Shown piece after piece: positions 45,148 through 56,728 of a DNA stretch of 64,000 bases. Both the position numbers and the translations under genes were made by a program. The DNA comes from Okapia johnstoni (taxonomy: Eukaryota > Chordata > Mammalia > Artiodactyla > Giraffidae): assembly GCA_024291935.2 (NCBI GenBank), contig CM044321.1:59018985-59082984 (forward strand). Reading direction: 5' to 3'. The stretch's first letter is position 1; every line of letters starts with the position of its first letter. The notes under the pieces are model-generated. The model was not told the origin of the DNA. It ran no database searches and saw nothing but the letters and a program-made list of their open reading frames with translations.

Positions 45148-46967
45148 TTATTATTTTGATTGGAAAATAACTCAAGAACTTTCCATGAGTGTGACTGAGA
45201 ATAAGAATCCACTGCACACCTGAGTGAAGGTTCCCGGGCTGGATGGGAAGGAGAAGAATGGGGGGCAAAAATGTGGGCAAAATTAAGAGAATTTTTTACT
45301 GCCTCACTGTGAGCTCTTCCCATTAAAGAATTTAGTGAAAGGAGATAGGAATGAGCATATACACTTGGGAATGCTCAGACCCGTCGCCCTTGTCAACAAA
45401 CTGGAAATAATAGACATCAGCAACCAGCCGATGACTTTTACTTTGACTCTTATAACAATAAATTAATGGAAAAGCCTCTGAAATACCACTTCCAGTGTGG
45501 AAGAGCCTCGTCTTTCTTACTGTAGGGGACCAAGTTATAATGTTATCTATTAGAATGGATCATTTCTCTTGGAAAGTCCCTGTGTGATAAACCATACTGT
45601 CAGGACACTAGCCAGCTTTATGTTTTATTTTTGGCGATTTAAGGGATTTATTATAACAGATGACATTTCTGATAGTGGAAATTTACCTGCATATAGCCAA
45701 AGTCTTGACCTCTTGAATAAATTTTCAGCTGGCAGAAGTGGAAAATCTTCTCCAGCTTTGAACTATAGGGATTTTTAGTAAGGTTTCCATCAACAAAAAG
45801 TCAGATACTCTTTCTTAATGGGGTAACTTTAAAGGTATATTAACTAGATAAAAGAGAGTTCTGTGTGGGCAAGCTTAGAGAATAACATAGCAGCTGATAT
45901 ATGTGGGTGATTATTTGGGTCCTAGCTTGAACAGAGAACACCTTTTAAGATCTCTGTTATGTGTGCAAATCTAGGTGAAGTCCTCTCAGTTTTGAGTCTT
46001 GCTTGTGGGTTTCTATGTGTTACAAGGACAAGGCAAACATGCTACCATGGTTCAACGTTAATAGGAATTAATACGTGGCTTATTTATCAAGTTAAAACTC
46101 TTCCATATTAGACAGGACTTTACAGCAGACAGTTTTATAAGGAGAATGGAATGAATTGAACACAGTCACTTGAATTAGACTATCTTTTACATTCTCTGTG
46201 TCCCCTCAGAGTTGATGACAAACCTAGAGAAGCATGCTAGAACAAGCAGACCAGAAAATTAAATTCTTCTCATTCTCGCTTTGTGCAGTAGGCATGATTC
46301 AAAGCGTTAGCCTCAAACATCTTTCTGTGTGTTTTCTGTTTTACTTTCTTCCTTTCCTTCTTTGTAAGTCAGCTAAACTTAGTAAGGTCATTAAAAATGG
46401 GACTTTGGCAAACTTAATGATGAAATCAGGAAAAAATTAGCCTGGAAAGATCCTTGGAGTGAGTCAAGTCTAGTGCTTTGTCTCCTGGCGCCTGACGTCT
46501 CAGGACTGCGGGAATCAACTGTGATGATGTGTGTGCGAGCACCACTGCAGTGCAGCAGGCGAGCTTGTGTAGAGATCCACGTCGTTATTTTTATGGGTAT
46601 GGCACCAGATCATCCTGGATCATTAGAAAGTTTCGTTGTTTAAAATAAATTCTATTTCCATATCTGCCCCAAATGTATTCACCTCTAATCATATAGGACC
46701 ATTCCCACATTCATCTGTTAACAAAGAAGGAGAAGAGCTGGTCACAGTCCTCTCTATATAGTGATACCTTCTTAATTTGACAGGAGTTTTTTAAAATGAT
46801 GAAAAGTAACTCCCTAAAAAGGGAGGGAAAACCTGGGGGCGGGGAGAGCAAATAACTCTATGAACCAGGATAGGGAATCCTTTTCTAAGTAACATAATGT
46901 CAAAGGCAGGAACTTTGAAAGAAAAACTTCATAGATGGGCTGTATATAAATTTTGCACTTTTGTGTA
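45148..46967. other. 1.8-kb stretch without recognised repeats
   Basis: No mobile element recognised. Frames are short (longest about 69 codons). A cluster of CpG-bearing sequence lies at about 46490-46585 ('gcgcctgacgtct', 'gtgtgcgagcaccactg', 'ggcgagcttgtg', 'ccacgtcgtt'). Confidence 0.5.
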
Positions 46968-46982
46968 TTAAAGACCACCATA

Positions 46983-47440
46983 TTGTTCAGTCACTAAATC
47001 ATGTTCAACTCTTTGCAACATCATGAACTGCTGCATCCAGCCTTCCCTGTCATTCACTGTCTCCCGGAGCTTGCTCAAACTCGTGTTCATTGAGTCAGTG
47101 ATGCCATCCAACCATCTCATCCTCTGTCGTCCCCTTCTCCTCTTGCCTTCTATCTTTCCCAGCATCAGGGTCTTTTCCAATGAGTCAGTTCTTTGCATCA
47201 GGTGGCCAAAGTATCGGCTCTTCAGCTTCAGCATCAGTCCTTCCAATGAATATTCAGGGTTGATTTCCTTTAGGGTTGACGGGTTTGATCTCTTTGCTGT
47301 CCAAGAGACTCTCAAGAGTCTTCTCCAGCACCACAGTTTGAAAGCATCAGTTCTTCAGCGTTCAACCTTCTTTGTGGTCCAACTCTCACATCCATACATG
47401 ACTACTGGAAAAAAAAACATAGCTTTGACGATACAGACCT
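46983..47440 (-). mobile_element. 5'-truncated BovB LINE, 458 bp
   Basis: The last part of BovB on the minus strand, from the 'ttgttcagtcactaaatcat' 3' end to 'aacatagctttgacgataca'. A perfect 15-bp repeat TTAAAGACCACCATA at 46968-46982 and 47441-47455 is one of the best target-site duplications in the window. A 9-base A run near 47409-47417 breaks the frame. No catalytic region is included. Confidence 0.95.
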
Positions 47441-47455
47441 TTAAAGACCACCATA

Positions 47456-47934
47456 GGAGAAAACAAAATGCAAGTTATAAACTGGGAAAATAATAATATT
47501 TGTAACTCATATGGACAGATAAAATTATGTTATTTATTTACTGTATACATTTTATTTATGTTATTGCCAAAATGTCACTAAAATGAAATGAAAGGAATAA
47601 AAGTAATATAAAATCACAAACAGAATGAAAGAAGAGATAAAAGCAGACAAGAAATAGCAACAAATTTTTGAAAGATGGAGAGTTGGTGGACAAATCAGCA
47701 GAGCTGACCAATTTGAGTACCAAGTACCAGCAAAGGTAATGAATGAGATGTGAGCCAATCCCTGCAAAGCAACACTAGGAAGTTCAGGAATGGGAAGTAC
47801 CAACTAGTGTGGGAGGCACCATAATTTACAAGAAGAATGCAATATCCAATAGTATGGTCACTGTTTCCACTAGAAAAGAAACACAAATTTTAAAAGAGAT
47901 TAATATCAGATGGAAAAGGCTTAGAGTACACTCT
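47456..47934. other. Unassigned AT-rich sequence
   Basis: Nothing recognised. Confidence 0.45.
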
Positions 47935-49720
47935 TCAGCATTTGTTCATTCACCAAACATACACCAGGAACCTCAACTATACTCCTGACACTCTTCAAAG
48001 TAACAAATAAAACAGTCCTACTGCAAGAAGACAGATCCATAACCCAGGAAGATCAGTGGGTGAAGGGGAAAGGTCAGCAGGACCTAAGCCTTTATTTCTC
48101 TTTCATTCTTCATTTCTGTGCATTACCAAGTGGTGCATTACCATGCTTTCAGCAAGAGAGCATATCACTCGTCCTTTACTGTGTGACAACGCAGAATATG
48201 CCCTAAGTCCTGCCACCCAATAGGATGAGCCAGATGGGACTGACCCAGCACAGCAAAGGAGACCCAGAATGAGAGTAACACAAGGTACAGTAGAGCTTAT
48301 TCAAGAGGATGCTGTAATTAAAGAGAGAGAGAAAAAAGAAGAACTTACAGCTGAGAGGGAGGAGGCAGAAAACTAACAGATATATCATGTTGGTTGGTTA
48401 TCAAGGCTGGTTAAAGAAAGAAACAAGGGTTCCTATTTTCTGTGCTGTGATTGTGAGAGGCCTTTTCCTTCAAGAAGAAGAGACCTAAGGAGGTAGGGAG
48501 CTTATCGATCAATTTTCTGAGGGAAGAATAGTTCAGGCAGAAGGAATAGCAGGTGCAAAGACTCTGAGCAGGGTGAGTGTTTGGGTTGTCCAAGAACAGT
48601 AAGGAGGCCTGGGTCACTGAAGTCACAATACGTGGGAAAGAGTGGTAGGAAATAAAGTCAGAGAAACAGCCAAGGGCCAGGTCATGTGCAGCCTTGGAGG
48701 CCATAATAAAGAATTTGACTTTTATGATGATACCAGAAACATTCAGAGTTTCAAGGAGGAAAATGATAGACTTTGATTTGTGTTTAACAAGGATCTCTGC
48801 CTCCTGCATGAGACAGCATTTTGTGGCGGGAGAAAGGACAAGAAGACTATTAGCTTGGAGACTACTGACGTAATCCAGCAAAAGATCATAATAAATAAAG
48901 TGATGGAGGGGCTGAAGGAGGTGAGAAGTGGTCAGATTCTAGATACATTTTAAAGGTTGGGCCGATAGGGCTTGAAGATGAATTGGATGTGATGTGGGGG
49001 AGAAAGACTGGAGTTTGAGGATAATTATAATTTATTTGGGACCTGAACAACTGAAAGGATGGAGTTGCCACATATTCAAATAGGAAGACTATGGGAGGAG
49101 TGCCTGGCATCTGTATTGTTATAGCTGTGGTTGTGCTTGTGGGATGCAGAATTGAGAGTTTGGTCTCACTGAGTTTGAGATGCCTTTCAGACATCTGAGA
49201 AGAGATACTGTGTAGGCAGTCTTGGGTTCAGAAGATGGGTCAGGACTAGACAAATCAACGTGCTCATCAGCACATTGTGTTTATTTTGAGCCATGGCACT
49301 GGATAATCTTCGAGAGTGAGGGGAAATTCAAGATCTGAACTAGAGGGCACTGGAGCATTGAGGCTTCCTACAAGTTAGGAATATAAGGAGGATGTAACTG
49401 AGAAGACTGGAAAGGACCAATCAAGAGAATCAAGAGTGAAAGTAGATATAGCCAGAGAAGGCAAACCAAGAGCGAATGGTATTCCCAAGGCAAAAAAGTA
49501 AAAAACATGTTTTGAGACAGAGGGAATGAACAGTTATGCCAAAAGCTGCTGATTGCTCAGGTAAGATGAGGGCCAGGACTTGAGCACTGGCTTGGACTAA
49601 GTAGAAGTCTTTGAAAGAGCAGGTTTAGAACAGTGGTGGGGAAAGAAGCGTCATCACAGTGGGTTTAAGAAAAATATGAAAGGAAGAAGAATAAACAGCA
49701 AGTAAAGACAACAAACTGAA
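47935..49720 (+). repeat. Long ancient repeat, family not named
   Basis: I know this order of phrases from many mammalian loci: 'gcatttgttcattcaccaaa' at the start, 'aggtgcaaagactctgagca', 'ggtcatgtgcagccttggag', 'gaaggaggtgagaagtggtc', 'gattggatgtgatgtggg', 'aggatggagttgccacatat', 'gagtttgagatgcctttcag', 'aaaagctgctgattgctcag'. It spans up to 1.8 kb in one orientation. Some inner parts are missing or very diverged. I cannot assign the family name safely. No intact frame exists. Confidence 0.6.
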
Positions 49721-49874
49721 GACAGAAAGATCAACATCATGTGATCCCATTGTCTTATAGGAGAGGGAACCGAAAAACATAGTCAGCAAGCAGCCTGATG
49801 GCCAGCACGCTCCTCACTCCTGTCCTCTGACCTGGGATTAGGTGACATGGCCTTGCTGGCCTCTTAGGTGTTTT
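49721..49874. other. Unassigned sequence
   Basis: Nothing recognised. Confidence 0.4.
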
Positions 49875-49968
49875 TCTAAGAAGTTTTACTTACTTTCAAT
49901 TGAAGGATAATTGCTTTACGATATTGTGTTGGCTTCTGCCATACATCAGCATGAATCAGCTATAGGTA
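49875..49968 (-). mobile_element. Very short L1 3' end
   Basis: 'ttgaaggataattgctttac', 'gatattgtgttggcttctgc' and 'atcagcatgaatcagctata' are L1 3' UTR on the minus strand, under 100 bp. TAGGTGTTTT (49865-49874) and TAGGTATTTT (49963-49972) may be the target-site duplication, the right one overlapping L1 sequence. Confidence 0.7.
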
Positions 49969-50569
49969 TTTTAAACTTGTGAGGTCCCAGCCCAGCTCAC
50001 CTTCCCCAGCTCAGCACTCTTTTTATTTGCCTCCTTTTACCATTCCCCTGAGCAAGGTTCCCATCCCTTTTCCTTCTCTCCTCACACCCCCACCCACCTT
50101 CTCATCCAAAGACAATCACCTCTCCAACAGCTTTTCCCGAACCTGTCTGGGAATCAGCCAGCCTCGTTCTCAGTGCTTTCCTCCTCCCTCTTTGTATACA
50201 GCAAAGGCTTCCATAAGAAAGACATGTTTTTTTACTTAAATTTCCCTTGAAAATACACGAGGGTTTAAATTAAGGGTAAAAATTGCATTTTTGAATCACA
50301 AAAGTTTTTGCCAAAATCCAAAATGTTTGAAAAAATAGGTCAAGAGGCTTTCTTAAAGCTTCAGGTTTTCCCATCTGTGGTTAGATTCGTGGATCACATG
50401 TGAGGCCCTTTCATGTGTGGATGTCATCGTTCCAAGAGTCTTCTGACTGGGCCTTTTATTTCTCCAGGCGGGGGTGGTGTGCCATGGGGGTGGGCTGAGT
50501 GCCTGTGAGTCTAGGCAGCAGCTCCTAGAGAGGGCTGTGACCTTGAACTTGTTCCCTAACCCTCTGTGT
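49969..50569. other. Unassigned sequence
   Basis: Pyrimidine-rich at 49985-50190. No repeat or gene recognised. Confidence 0.45.
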
Positions 50570-50570
50570 G

Positions 50571-50757
50571 GCACTCAGTCGGTTCACTCGTGTCGGACTC
50601 TTTGCAACCCTCTGTCCATGGGATTCTCCAGGCAAGAATACTGGAGTGGGTTGCTGAGCCCTCCTCCAGAGGATCTTCCTGACCCAGGGATCCACATCTC
50701 TTACGTCTACCTGCATGGGCAGGTGGATTCTTTACCGCTAGCACCACCTGGAAAGCC
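50571..50757 (-). mobile_element. Bov-tA SINE
   Basis: Minus-strand Bov-tA with a deletion in the Bov-A part: 'ttgcaaccctctgtccatgg' lacks the usual 'atggactgtagcccaccagg'. The right end is 'agcaccacctggaaagcccc'. Target-site duplication not clear. Confidence 0.92.
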
Positions 50758-51249
50758 CCAACAAAAGCTTCACCTCGATACTAAGTCAGTCTGGAGGTAG
50801 TTTGGGATGAGGCCTGAATTCACGTCTGCATGGAGTCAGCATTTTTCTTTCCACTGAGTTGTTCGCCTGGGAGAAGCGGGACACTGACGCCCAGCTGTTC
50901 TTGGGCTCCACACCATGAAGAGCTGTGCAGATGTTCTTGCCAGACTCCCTTGTGAGGCCTGGGCTCCCAGCACCCCCAGGACTCCTGTATCTGTTGGCCT
51001 CAATTCCCTCAGCCAATTCTCCTTTCACTTATCTGAAAACATTTGAAGTGATTCCCTTGACTTTTCTCCAGTTCCACCCCTACAGCAACCCCACCCTGAA
51101 ATTGTGCAGAGTGATCCTCTACCTTGGGGTCCAGTTAATGAACTCAGTGTCAAAGCTGGCTCTGGTCCACTTTCTTCCAGGACCAGGGCTCTTCTCCCAG
51201 CTTCAAGCCCTCCGAGCTTTGCTCACTGCTGTGTGCTTTGCACCAAGCT
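50758..51249. other. Unassigned sequence
   Basis: Overlapping open frames on both strands (50786-51028 minus, 50925-51299 plus, 124 codons) have no recognised domain. No known repeat. Confidence 0.4.
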
Positions 51250-51400
51250 CTTTAAACTTTAAGGTGCTAACAAATCACTTGGGAGTCTTTTTAAAATGAA
51301 GATTCTCTTTCTGTAGGCCTGTTATGGGGTCTGAGATTCTGCATTTCTAACAAGCTCCCAGGTGAGATGCACGCATATATGGCCTGGGACCCGCTTTAAG
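51250..51400 (+). mobile_element. MER5A-like hAT element
   Basis: 'ctaacaaatcacttgggagt', 'gtctgagattctgcatttct' and 'aacaagctcccaggtgagat' are MER5A-type sequence on the plus strand. Confidence 0.75.
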
Positions 51401-51456
51401 AGTGGGCCCTCAAAGTGCACCTGAGGCTGCACCTGTTGGTACCTGGCGGGGCCATG

Positions 51457-51674
51457 CATCGTGCTCAGTCTCTCAGTCACATCCAATTCTTTGCGACGCT
51501 ATGGACCATAGCCCTCCAGGCTCCTCTGTCTGTGGGATTCTCCAGGTAAGAATACTGGAGTGGGCTGCCAGGCCCTCCTTCAGGGGGTCTTCCCGATGCA
51601 GGGATCAAACCTGCATCTCTTTCGTCTCCTGCGTTGGCAGGTGGGTTCTTTACCACTAGTGCCACCTGGGAAGC
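51457..51674 (-). mobile_element. Bov-tA SINE
   Basis: Minus-strand Bov-tA: 'atcgtgctcagtctctcagt' to 'gtgccacctgggaagc'. GCCATG/CCCATG at its edges may be the remains of a target-site duplication. Confidence 0.93.
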
Positions 51675-52529
51675 CCATGGCAGAGCCATATCATCAACCT
51701 CTAAGTAGATCTGGCCACAAAAAGGCACCCTTCTGAGGAGATGGGAAGAAGCCAGTCCTTGGATTGGAAAGGAATCACATTAGCCTGGGCTTTGGGAGAA
51801 AGAAAAAAAAAAAAAACAGGAAAATGCATCTTTTTCCAATTACAGATAAGAAACTAGTTATTTTAAAGAGAAATGAGAAATGTAATAGACTAAAATTGCA
51901 GTTCCCTAGGTATATTCTAGGAAATATTGGTCCTGTGGGATGTTAACAGGAGTTGTGTGCAAAAGAGGTTTCTATGCTCAAATGAGTTCTAGAATCTAGA
52001 ATGTAAACACCGGGTTAAACAAAGTTTAATAGGTTTTCTTACCACAGAACTTCTCAGAGGCTTTTATAAGTTAATGTGCATTGTAGATCTCCAAGAAGGG
52101 CATAAAGCTTGCAACATTCTCCAAAAGTATTTTCTAAGAAAATCCCTAGGTTTTTTTTTTTTTTTTTTTTTTTTTTAAGGAAGGCTAAACAGGACTAAAT
52201 CTCCATGGAATGCTCTTTGGGAAAGGGTAACATAAGCGCATGCCCAGAATCAACTGCATCAACTTTCTCACCTCTTCCTTTGCCTGCCCCAGAGATTACA
52301 AAATGGAAAAGTGTTTGTTTTCTCAGATTCATTTGCTAATAACTTCATTTTTCAGTATGTTCACGAATACATAAACATCTGTTATTTAATTTTTTTAACC
52401 AATGTCATGTATTTCTTATAAGTGCTATGGCTAAAATGTAAAAATCATGACATCTGTTCATCTCCAAGTTCTATCAAGACTGAAAGGTATTCCTTCTGCA
52501 CTCTTCCCTCTCCTTACTACTAATAGAAA
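51675..52529. other. Unassigned sequence with a 26-bp poly-T
   Basis: No gene or named repeat. A pure T run at 52151-52176 may be the tail of an unrecognised minus-strand retroposon or simple slippage. Confidence 0.45.
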
Positions 52530-53010
52530 TGTTGGAGGAAGGGGGACCCCCTTCTAGGGCCCAATAATGGGTTCTTGTCTAACACTCGGAAATGAATTGT
52601 CCGAGGAGACATGTGTGCTAACAAAACAAGAGATTTTATTGGGAAAGGAGTTCCTGGGCAGAGAGCAGTAGGGTAAGGGAAACCAGGAGAACTGCTCTGC
52701 CACATGGCTTGAAGTCTTGGGTTTTATGGTGATGGGATTAGTTTCCAGATTGTCTTTGGCCAATCATTCCGGCTCAAGAGTCCTTCCTGGTGGTGTGTGC
52801 CTCCTTCAGCCAAGATGAATGCCAACAAGGATTCTGGGAGGTGGTCAGACACGTGTCTCCTTTTGACCTTTCCCAAACTCTTCTGGTTGGTGGTGGTTTA
52901 TTAGTTCCAGGTTCCTCACTAGGACCTCCTGTCCTAAAACAACTCATGCAAATGGTTATGATGGTGCCTAGCAAGGGCAGGCAGTTTCAGTCAGTGTGCT
53001 TTCCCTAACA
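52530..53010 (-). mobile_element. Solo LTR, class II ERV (BTLTR1-like), inverted
   Basis: 481 bp, reading 'tgttagggaaagcacactg' from 53010 leftward to 'cttcctccaaca' at 52530, with both TG and CA ends kept. AATAAA and the 'gacaattcatttccgag' segment are conserved with the copy at 16259-16738. No retroviral genes adjoin it. The flanks TAGAAA and GAAGGA do not form a clear duplication. Confidence 0.78.
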
Positions 53011-53821
53011 GAAGGATTGGGGGAGGAGCTGTAAGAGGAAGAGTATTTTAAATGAGAAGAGGAGGACAGTCCTTTCATCTGTAATTTGGAAAGCTGAGAG
53101 GGCTTGACTTGGTTAAATATGTTTGAGTACGCTTCAGAATTTCTCCTTGAGATGTAAGAGTTTGTCTGAATGGGTAACAGGAAAATATAGAATAACTAGA
53201 CTGGGAGGACCATGCGTCCTCCAGATTTTGCTGAGGGGTCTGCATCCTGGCAAGTATTTAGTTGCACATAAAAGTTAAGATCCTTTCTGAAAGTGAAGGA
53301 GGCATCTGGAAGTTCTGTGTTTCTGTTGCGAGCAGGCTGCAGAAGCATTTTACATGGTTATGGCCAAAAACCAGGATGCAGACAGGGCATCCGGTTCATG
53401 TATTAGCTGCGTCCTCAACCAAAATTCTCTTAATCATCTTTGGGAAAAATTAGATTGACAGGATGGAGCAATGAAGAGGGGTGTGTGTGTGTGGTGTGTG
53501 TATGTCTGAGGCAGTAGATAGCTGGAATTGGAGATGGGTCAATTTACGAATTAAATAAAACAATAATGTTGTACTTAAAAATAGTAGAAGTGGAAAATCT
53601 CCTTCTACCGTGATAGCATTTTCCTCCCCACCGCCGCCTGCCCCGGGGGAGGTGTTGGACATATCAGAGCCTGTATTGTTGGGGTTGCTATGGCAACTGC
53701 AATACCTTCCGTTTCCTCTAAAAACCTCACTAGCCCAAGAACAAGCCTGGGCAAGTTCAAACTTCAGCAGCTTATGAGCACTTTCTTATCCTAAAATAGT
53801 GCAGTGATAATTGCTGAGAAT
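53011..53821. other. Unassigned sequence with a (TG)n-like run
   Basis: No repeat recognised apart from an imperfect (TG)n at about 53480-53505. A CG-rich patch 'accgccgcctgccccggggg' lies near 53631. Confidence 0.45.
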
Positions 53822-53833
53822 CATAAATAGAAG

Positions 53834-54098
53834 CTGCTGCTGCTGCTGCTAAGTCACTTCAGTCGTGCCCGACTCTGTGCGACCCCATAGACGGCTCCGC
53901 CATCCCTGGGATTCTCCAGGCAAGAATACTGGAGTGGATTGCCATTTCCTTCTCCAGTGCATGAAAGGGAAAAGGGAAAGTGAAGTTGCTCAGTCATGTC
54001 CAACTCTTAGCGATCCCATGGACTGTAGCCTACCAGGCTCCTCCGTCCATGGGATTTTCCAGGCAAGAGTACTGGAGTGGGGTGCCATTGCCTTCTCC
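53834..54098 (-). mobile_element. Bov-A2 SINE
   Basis: A dimeric Bov-A element on the minus strand: (GCT)5 tail at the left, first unit 'aagtcacttcagtcgtgccc', linker 'gtgcatgaaagggaaaaggg', second unit ending 'ccattgccttctcc'. A perfect 12-bp repeat CATAAATAGAAG at 53822-53833 and 54099-54110 is the target-site duplication. Likely young. Confidence 0.96.
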
Positions 54099-54171
54099 CA
54101 TAAATAGAAGAAGGGGAGGCTATTTGTGCTTGCCTTGTTACCTGCTTGGGCTTTCCTCACATCATGTTTCT

Positions 54172-54283
54172 GGTTTAGTCACTAAGTCATGTCCAACTCT
54201 TTGCAACCCTGTGGACTGTAGCCCACCAGGCTCCTCTGGCCATGGGATCTCCCAGGCAAGAATACCAGAGCAGGTTGCCTGTC
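54172..54283 (-). mobile_element. 5'-truncated Bov-tA SINE
   Basis: Only the Bov-A part remains: 'tagtcactaagtcatgtcca' to 'aataccagagcaggttgcc'. The tRNA-derived head is missing. Confidence 0.88.
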
Positions 54284-54669
54284 ACTCACTAGTAATCTCT
54301 TTTGGTTTTTCAACAATTTTCCCAAACATGCTGTCTCTCTGCCCCCACCAAAGTTTGACAGCACAGTAATTTTTAAACCCAGATGTGATACCATTACCGG
54401 AAATGTTATCCCATACCTCAGGTACCCATTTACACACAGTAGGATGGGCTTTCCTTTTTGTAATTCATCTTTATGGGTTTAGTGATCTCTATGATGTGAC
54501 CCCTTATTGTATTGCCCTTAAAAAACACAAAACAAAAAAGTGTTTACAATGACATACAAAACTTGAAAAATGAGGTTGAATGACCTAAAGTAAAGATAAT
54601 TACACTCTGTTAAATGTCTCTGACTCCTTTTCATTAATTTCAACTTAATTTGATTAGATGACCTAACAA
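54284..54669. other. Unassigned sequence
   Basis: Nothing recognised. Confidence 0.4.
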
Positions 54670-54790
54670 AATAGTTTCAGTGACAGCCATAGCTAACACT
54701 TTCCGAGCTCTTAGCACTTGCCAGACATTGTTTAATCAAGTTATGCACAGTAACTTATATAAAGGCCTCAGAGGGTGGCGGATGAAACTT
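54670..54790 (+). repeat. MIR SINE core fragment
   Basis: 'agctaacactttccgagctc' and 'ttagcacttgccagacattg' followed by 'tgcacagtaactt' match the MIR core (tgagcacttactatgtgcc region). Confidence 0.65.
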
Positions 54791-55024
54791 CCAGTGCAGA
54801 TACAGCTGTGGAGCAGATGAAAGTGTCACTCACTTGAGTGTGGAAAGCATCACCCACAAATCATGTAGAATGGTTTCCATTTGTGTGTGCATCACTGCTG
54901 TTTAATCACCTGGTTACCCATCAGACACACACACACGCACACACCCACACACAGAAAATGGCCATCCTCTCCTTTCCCCATGGGGAAATACAAAGGCAAG
55001 ATCTTAACAGCATGCCTTGTTTTA
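54791..55024. repeat. Unassigned sequence with a (CA)n-like run
   Basis: An imperfect CA repeat lies at about 54924-54953. Otherwise nothing is recognised. Confidence 0.45.
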
Positions 55025-55200
55025 GATTAGCGGTTCAACCATGTCTGCACATTTGAATCATCTGAGAAGCTTTTAAAAAATGCTGATGATGCCCAGACCT
55101 CACCCTAGAACAAATAAAGTAGAATCTCCTGGATGAAGTCAGAGCATCAAGTCTTTAAAGTACCACAGCTGATTCTAATTTATAGCCAGATTGTGAACCA
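55025..55200 (+). mobile_element. MER5-type hAT element
   Basis: 'agcggttcaaccatgtctgc', 'acatttgaatcatctgagaa', 'gatgatgcccagacctcacc' and the inverted end 'gattgtgaaccaaag' match the MER5-type Charlie elements with short inverted ends. Confidence 0.65.
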
Positions 55201-55714
55201 AAGTTTTAGCTTATTAGACATAAACCAAATGTCCTCCTATTTCTACCTTGATAAAGGAAATGTCCTCATAGCTCTACCTAGGAAGTGGGAAGTACTCAGT
55301 ATACTCTCTAGTGTTCTGAAGATTTTCAAAAGTTCTGCTGTATATGAACACCTGGTTGCACTTTTCTCTTTCTGCTCCATCCTTCCTTTGCCCCATCCTT
55401 TAAAACACCCACCTCACCTGTGCATTTAGAATATACCAAGTTCTCCTGGGCTAATAGTGCCACCCAGAGACTGGTACAGGGAATTTATCTCCCCACCTGC
55501 TCCTTCCCACTCACTAGGGGGTACACACCCAACTCAACTCCATCCCTTGTTTGCCTACACCAAACACACATTTTGTGTCTTCCAGCCTTCAGCTGATAAC
55601 AATAAAGACATTCTCTTTCTTATGTAGCAACTTTCCTTCCACATTATTCTCCCAATAAAGCCCGCAGAACAAAGTAATAATAACTTCTTTTCTGACCTTA
55701 TTATATATAATAGC
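55201..55714. other. Unassigned sequence
   Basis: Nothing safely recognised. Two AATAAA motifs (about 55600 and 55653) and C-rich stretches could be an LTR relic, but I cannot support that. Confidence 0.4.
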
Positions 55715-55900
55715 ATACATTCTACTAGGCATTATACATAGCTATCATTTATGCCTGACAGCAAACATAGGAAAAATCCTTTTGCAGATAAAGACACTAA
55801 AGGTTGGAGAGAAAAAGTATCCTGCTCAAAATCAATGAGGTAGCAAGTAGTGGATGTCAGGATCAGATTCTGATATATCTGACTGGACATTCTGAACTCT
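55715..55900 (+). repeat. MIR SINE remnant
   Basis: 'tactaggcattatacatagc', 'cagataaagacactaaaggt' and 'caatgaggtagcaagtagtg' follow the MIR 3' half. Confidence 0.7.
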
Positions 55901-56007
55901 ACCATTACCACACAACCCAGCCTCCCTGACGTGTAACTCATACAGTTACACAGAGCACTGTGCTCAGAGAGTGTCACACTCAGTTTAGTGCCCTCTGTGA
56001 CTGTCTT

Positions 56008-56286
56008 TCGGAGAAGGCAATGGCACCCCACTCCGGTACTCTTGCCTGGAAAACCCCATGGACAGATGAGCCTGGTAGGCTGCAGTCCACGGGGTCGCTA
56101 AGAGTCGGACACGACTGAGCGACTTCACTTTCATTTTTCACTTTCATGCATTGGAGAAGGAAATGGCAACCCACTCCAGTATTCTTGCCTGGAGAATCCC
56201 AGGGACGGGGGAGCCTGGTGGGCTGCCGTCTATGGGGTCGCACAGAGTCGGACACGACTGAAGCGACTTAGCAGCAGCAGCAGCAG
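56008..56286 (+). mobile_element. Bov-A2 SINE
   Basis: Plus-strand dimer: first unit from 'tcggagaaggcaatggcacc', linker 'cactttcatttttcactttc', second unit 'ggagaaggaaatggcaaccc', and an (AGC)6 tail. TGACTGTCTT (55998-56007) and TGGCTGTCTT (56287-56296) are the target-site duplication with one mismatch. Confidence 0.95.
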
Positions 56287-56535
56287 TGGCTGTCTTGAAA
56301 TTCTTAATAATTTTTAAGCCAGGAAATTATTCACATTTTCATTTTACACTAGCTCCCACAAATTTAATCACAAGTCCTATTTATAGGCTCTGTCAAAAAT
56401 AAATAAAAGCCAGTCACTCCATTTCCTTTGGTAACCAAAATGTGCTCAAGATATGTCCTATTTAGGGGGAAAAAAACTTCACATTTAAAACAAATCTGTG
56501 AACTTGAAGATAAATCAAAATTACTCGGTCTAAAG

Positions 56536-56728
56536 CAGCAGGCCCCAACCTTTTTGGCACCAGAGACAGGTTTCATGGAAGACAATTTTTCCATGGATAA
56601 GGAAGAGGGGGATGGTTTCAGGATGATTCAAGTACATTACATTTATTGCACACTTTATTTCTAATCTAATGTCACTGCTGATCTGACAAGAGGTATTGCT
56701 CCTCAGCCCAAAGGTTGGGGTTCCCCTG
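56536..56728 (+). mobile_element. Complete hAT-type MITE
   Basis: 193 bp with both inverted ends: 'cagcaggccccaacctttt' at the left and 'aaaggttggggttcccctg' at the right, which pair when one is reversed. GTCTAAAG (56528-56535) and ACCTAAAG (56729-56736) are 8-bp flanks sharing the last six bases, as expected for hAT target-site duplications. The middle is deleted relative to the longer form seen at 32881. Confidence 0.85.

Noticed and set aside
47023..47493. 156-codon plus-strand ORF
   Set aside because: Antisense of the BovB fragment at 46983-47440.
48411..48881. 156-codon minus-strand ORF
   Set aside because: Lies antisense within an ancient repeat and has no recognisable protein features.
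53834..54098. Regular spacing of repeated units as a possible satellite
   Set aside because: Explained by the dimeric Bov-A2 structure; units are not in longer tandem arrays.
55400..55660. Possible LTR with two AATAAA motifs
   Set aside because: No matching ends, no duplication and no known family by eye.
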